NCBI GenBank assembly: GCA_002346475.1
Contig: DDZV01000007.1
Location: forward strand, 1 to 44,169
Direction of reading: 5' to 3'
DNA length: 44,169 bases
From: Acidobacteria bacterium UBA2999
GTDB taxonomy: Bacteria; Acidobacteriota; Vicinamibacteria; Vicinamibacterales; UBA2999
Below are positions 42,501 to 44,169 of this stretch, piece after piece. A model generated the notes under the pieces. That model made no database searches, was not told the DNA's origin, and saw only the letters and a list, made by a program, of their open reading frames with translations. Positions within the stretch are counted from its first letter, which is position 1. Each line of letters begins with the position of its first letter. A program made the position numbers and the translations under genes.

Positions 42501-43105
42501 CATACAAGTTCGAGGTTCAAATTTTTTGCTAGTGGGAGTATCCCTTGATTTACCACTTTTTGTTCTTCTAACCCTTGATACTGCATTTCTAGAAAGAAAT
42601 TGTTGGGTCCAAAAATGTCCCGCAATCGAGCAGCTGCCTCAAGGGCTGGTTGGTGCTGTTTGATTTTCAGCGCGCTGGCTACCTCTCCTTTTAAGCAACT
42701 ACTTAAACCGATTAAACCTTTTGAATGCTCTGCCAGGAGGTCTTTGTCGATACGTGGACGATAGTAAAACCCCTCCGTGTAACCTGCAGACACAAGTTTT
42801 GTTAGGTTTCTGTAACCTTCCTCGTTCTCTGCCAATAAAATTAGGTGGTTTGTCTCAGTTTGAGAGCCAGTTTTATCAAAACGGCTTCCTGGTGCTACAT
42901 ACACCTCGCAACCAAGAATTGGTTTAATCCCTCGATCTCTGGCGTGATCGTGAAAAAGGACAGAAGAGAACATATTGCCGTGTTCAGTGACTGCGAGAGC
43001 AGGCATCTTAAGGCGAACTGCCTCATCAAGGAGTTCTTCTATACGGCAGGCACCATCTAGCAACGAAAACTCGGTATGTAGATGCAGATGAACAAATTCA
43101 GCCAT
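39539..43105 (-). CDS. dnaE: DNA polymerase III subunit alpha
   Basis: The 1188-residue replicative polymerase of the DnaE type. The N-terminal PHP domain retains a full set of metal ligands: His8, His10, Asp17, His42, Glu67, His87, Cys137, Asp205 and His207. The palm aspartates lie in LPDIDVDF near residue 405 and in KMDFLGL. The beta-clamp-binding and C-terminal OB domains follow (about 1000-1085). ATG 43105 is chosen over the adjoining TTG 43108. It heads the minus-strand run dnaE-accA-recJ-lptC/A-lptB-rpoN-rapZ-cupin and diverges from the SDR gene across about 175 bases. Confidence 0.97.
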   Translation of the reverse strand: MAEFVHLHLHTEFSLLDGACRIEELLDEAVRLKMPALAVTEHGNMFSSVLFHDHARDRGIKPILGCEVYVAPGSRFDKTGSQTETNHLILLAENEEGYRNLTKLVSAGYTEGFYYRPRIDKDLLAEHSKGLIGLSSCLKGEVASALKIKQHQPALEAAARLRDIFGPNNFFLEMQYQGLEEQKVVNQGILPLAKNLNLELVCTNDVHYLRQGDHQPHDILLCIGTGKKVNDEGRLRYTGDQFFLKTADQMADVFNETPQALRNTLLIAERCNVTIPKGESHLPSFEVPDGSSLEEYFEKIATEGFQERLPRLKKLASDGHLRHSVEEYEKRLMYEIEMIKRMGYPGYFLIVWDFIRYAREKGIPVGPGRGSAAGSLVAWCLRITDVDPLDFELIFERFLNPERVSLPDIDVDFCERRRGEVIDYVTQKYGRDNVAQIITFGKMKARAVVRDVGRALDISYAEVDRIAKQIPFALDMTLEKALTENPVLKDMDAKDPNVKKVLTIGRRLEGMSRHASVHAAGVVIAPGPITDYAPLYKSARDEITTQWTMNEIERVGLLKMDFLGLSTLTLIQDALREIKRTENIDLNIETIPINDPKTYSLFCDGQTYGIFQFESSGMRDLLRKAKPERLEDLIALNALYRPGPLKSGMVDDFIARKQGKKTVKYELPELEPILADTYGVIAYQEQVMHIATKLAGFTLGQSDVLRKAMGKKDPEVMARQQELFVTGAKKNGIDKRKAKKLFKLMENFAGYGFNKSHSTAYAFLAYQTAYLKANYPWHFASALLTIEAQDAKKLSTYLGECREREIPVLPPDLNESQLRFSVEPGHGVRFGLTAIKGLGEGVISELITARQNLGRSIASIYELSEVVDLRHANKRVFEALIKSGACDSFQKKEAREITPEGVRHYRAQLLASIDAVLDHGNRIQRDKDLGQADLFGEAGSGEAASRQYKLTEASPLSELEQLQYEKETIGLYWSGHPIDRWADKLKALGAVTTADLALKQEALGETPLNGNVNGSNGHREPVENISIGGIVSNIRPLKTRKGDRMCVMTLEDSHGFLEAVVFPEPFQIYSKLIEIGQTVLVKGKFEVAEDSLRMITTEIAPIERLLKGVAKSIAIHLSSPPHSKETFAKLLEIFKQHKGDGSVTLSVDDHESNIRVHMDIEPQLRVHISNSLVAKVKELCGAESVTLN

Positions 43106-43269
43106 CAAGCTATCTCGTTCCCGTCCATATAGTCATAAACCGCAAAGTCCTCACCTGCCTGCAGCTCCGAGGAGTGCTCGTTAATCTTGAGAGATTCATG
43201 CGCTATCAATTAAAGTCAGGTCTATCCTACCAATTTGTACTAAGGGTAGAGGAAAGCCGGATACGGTGG

Positions 43270-43334
43270 TAGATTAACTCGAAATGACCAAGGAAAAGCA
43301 CGTGGGCATGCTAAACGGAAAGATTGCTGCAATT
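43270..43334 (+). repeat. Tandem duplication unit, copy 1 (5' part)
   Basis: This 65-base segment, from TAGATT through the first codons of the SDR gene, matches 44105-44169 with 59 identical bases and no gaps. Upstream of TAGATT the two copies diverge. It marks the beginning of a gene-sized tandem duplication about 835 bases apart. Confidence 0.9.
43290..43295 (+). promoter_or_regulatory. Ribosome binding site of SDR copy 1
   Basis: AAGGAA lies 6 bases before GTG 43302. In copy 2 the corresponding AAGGAG lies 6 bases before GTG 44137, so spacing is conserved. It supports GTG over the upstream ATG 43284. Confidence 0.6.
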
Positions 43335-44081
43335 ACTGGTGGAAGTCGAGGGATTGGGCGCGGGATAGCAGAAGCCTACCTGGCCGCTGGAGCGAAAGTC
43401 GCAATCAATGGCCGCAGTCAAGAGAAGGGTGATCAGGCTATCAAAGAAATGGATGCTGGCGATCATGCAATCTTTATTGCCGGTGATGTCACCTCAAAAA
43501 AAGATGTTCAGAATTTTATCCAAGGCACGCTTGATCAGTTTGGACAGATTGACATCCTTGTGAATAACGCAGGAGGAGCGGCAGGCTTTGCCCCAGTGGC
43601 AGAGATAACAGACGAAGCCTGGGAACATACGCAAAACTGGATCTTAAACTCCACCTTCTGGGCGACACGTGCTGCGTTAAAACACATGGAGCCACGGGGT
43701 TCTGGATGCATTGTCAATATTTCTTCTCTTGAGGGAAGAACGGTAACACACTCAAGTCTTGGCGATTACATAACCCATAAGCATGCACTGAATGGATTTA
43801 CGAAGGCCGTGGCTTTTGAGTATGGAGCAAAAGGCATTACGAGTAATGCAATTGGCCCGGGCGCTTTGGAAACAGATGCCATGAGGGACGCGGGGGCGAT
43901 GGTTGCCAAGTCTACGGGTGTAACGTATGAGCAACATTTAGACAGTTTTGCGCAAGTAGCGGCAATTAAGCGAATTATCAAAGTGGAAGAAGTGGCTGCA
44001 GTGGCTTTATTGCTCGCGTCACCAGACGGTGCAGGCATTACAGGTGCAATTATTCCTGTTGATGGTGGCAGTATTATTTAG
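43302..44081 (+). CDS. Short-chain dehydrogenase/reductase (FabG-like SDR)
   Basis: A 259-residue classical SDR. The NAD(P)-binding motif TGGSRGIGRGIA is at about residues 12-23, followed by INGRS, and NNAGG near 91. The catalytic Ser141/142, Tyr156 and Lys160 (YITHK) are intact. The C-terminus GITGAIIPVDGGSII is typical. The Arg in INGRSQEK suggests possible NADPH preference, but substrate cannot be assigned; it could be FabG or a secondary alcohol dehydrogenase. GTG 43302 is preferred over ATG 43284 because a second copy downstream keeps the GTG and its ribosome binding site but lacks both nearby ATGs. Confidence 0.9.
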   Translation: MGMLNGKIAAITGGSRGIGRGIAEAYLAAGAKVAINGRSQEKGDQAIKEMDAGDHAIFIAGDVTSKKDVQNFIQGTLDQFGQIDILVNNAGGAAGFAPVAEITDEAWEHTQNWILNSTFWATRAALKHMEPRGSGCIVNISSLEGRTVTHSSLGDYITHKHALNGFTKAVAFEYGAKGITSNAIGPGALETDAMRDAGAMVAKSTGVTYEQHLDSFAQVAAIKRIIKVEEVAAVALLLASPDGAGITGAIIPVDGGSII

Positions 44082-44124
44082 AAAAATAAGCATACTTACA
44101 GTCATAGATTTACTCGAAATAATT

Positions 44125-44130
44125 AAGGAG
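44125..44130 (+). promoter_or_regulatory. Ribosome binding site of SDR copy 2
   Basis: AAGGAG, one base better than copy 1, lies 6 bases before GTG 44137. Confidence 0.6.
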
Positions 44131-44136
44131 AAGCAC

Positions 44137-44169
44137 GTGGGCATACTAAACGGAAAGATTGCTGCAATT
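44137..44169 (+). CDS. Second SDR copy, 5' fragment
   Basis: Eleven codons (GTG GGC ATA CTA AAC GGA and on) encode MGILNGKIAAI, identical to the start of the preceding SDR except Ile for Met3. The frame is open to the window edge. The upstream ATG of copy 1 is ATA here, so GTG is the only nearby start. It is probably a paralogue in a tandem array, co-transcribed with copy 1 after a 55-base gap. Whether it is intact cannot be seen. Confidence 0.8.
   Translation, partial: MGILNGKIAAI

Larger units (their letters stand above)
44105..44169 (+). repeat. Tandem duplication unit, copy 2 (cut by window end)
   Basis: The segment is 59/65 identical to 43270-43334. Differences fall at the ATG codons, the second codon position of the old leader and one base of the ribosome binding site. 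The match runs to the window edge. Confidence 0.9.

Noticed and set aside
1..44169. CRISPR arrays, insertion sequences, riboswitches
   Set aside because: No regularly spaced repeats, transposase genes with terminal inverted repeats, or recognisable riboswitch cores were seen; there is no gene-free gap longer than about 175 bases.

Overview
The window is an ordinary, gene-dense stretch of a bacterial chromosome from a diderm (Gram-negative-type) organism. The evidence is a complete Tol-Pal set, the Lpt lipopolysaccharide export proteins, outer-membrane-type lipoproteins, RpoN and RapZ. Base composition is moderately AT-leaning by eye and even throughout, with no island-like compositional break. 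Several details fit an Acidobacteriota-like lineage, but this is inference from remembered protein resemblance, not a search: a one-polypeptide LptF-LptG permease, a very long LptC/LptA-like protein beside LptB, a TonB-like short TolA with a Cys pair, the MiaB-BFN-ParA-ParB order, and ParB starting MPKRGLPDT.

Layout: (1) 1-4.4 kb: the 3' end of rho with a CDGSH iron-sulfur protein, facing the minus-strand argG-dnaJ-like-ilvA group. (2) 4.4-6.7 kb, plus strand: acylphosphatase, apt, a membrane-anchored protein of unknown function, tRNA-Arg(CCU) and a TPR membrane protein. (3) 6.7-11 kb, minus: mutS translationally coupled to an orphan family-5 solute-binding lipoprotein. (4) 11-12.6 kb, plus: tsaB-rimI and a DUF465 protein. 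(5) 12.6-15 kb, minus: a family-10-like glycosyl hydrolase and a class C beta-lactamase-like serine hydrolase. (6) 15-17.7 kb, plus: xerD and a membrane-anchored PHP metallohydrolase. (7) 17.7-25.5 kb, minus: recN-miaB, a bifunctional-nuclease-domain protein, parA-parB and lptFG. (8) 25.6-31 kb, plus: tolQ-tolR-tolA-tolB-pal-cpoB, then ssb. (9) 31-43.1 kb, minus: dnaE-accA-recJ-lptCA-lptB-rpoN-rapZ-cupin, probably one long transcription unit. (10) 43.3 kb to the end, plus: an SDR oxidoreductase followed by the start of a tandem copy.

The genes fall into a few functional themes. One is envelope biogenesis (Lpt, Tol-Pal, peptidoglycan-type hydrolases). Another is DNA replication, repair and segregation (dnaE, recJ, recN, mutS, ssb, parAB, xerD). 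The rest are tRNA modification (tsaB, rimI, miaB) and core metabolism (ilvA, argG, apt, accA). Non-ATG starts are common: TTG for ilvA, argG, rimI and tolQ; GTG for xerD, parB, miaB, tolA, rapZ and both SDR copies. No stretch of 300 bases lacks a gene. I saw no phage, insertion sequence, CRISPR array, defence system or biosynthetic cluster. I do not see a clear undescribed system. The items most worth checking are the fused Lpt proteins, the perfect 18-bp palindrome upstream of parAB, the intact PHP metal site in DnaE, the tandem SDR copies and the possible leaderless transcripts.
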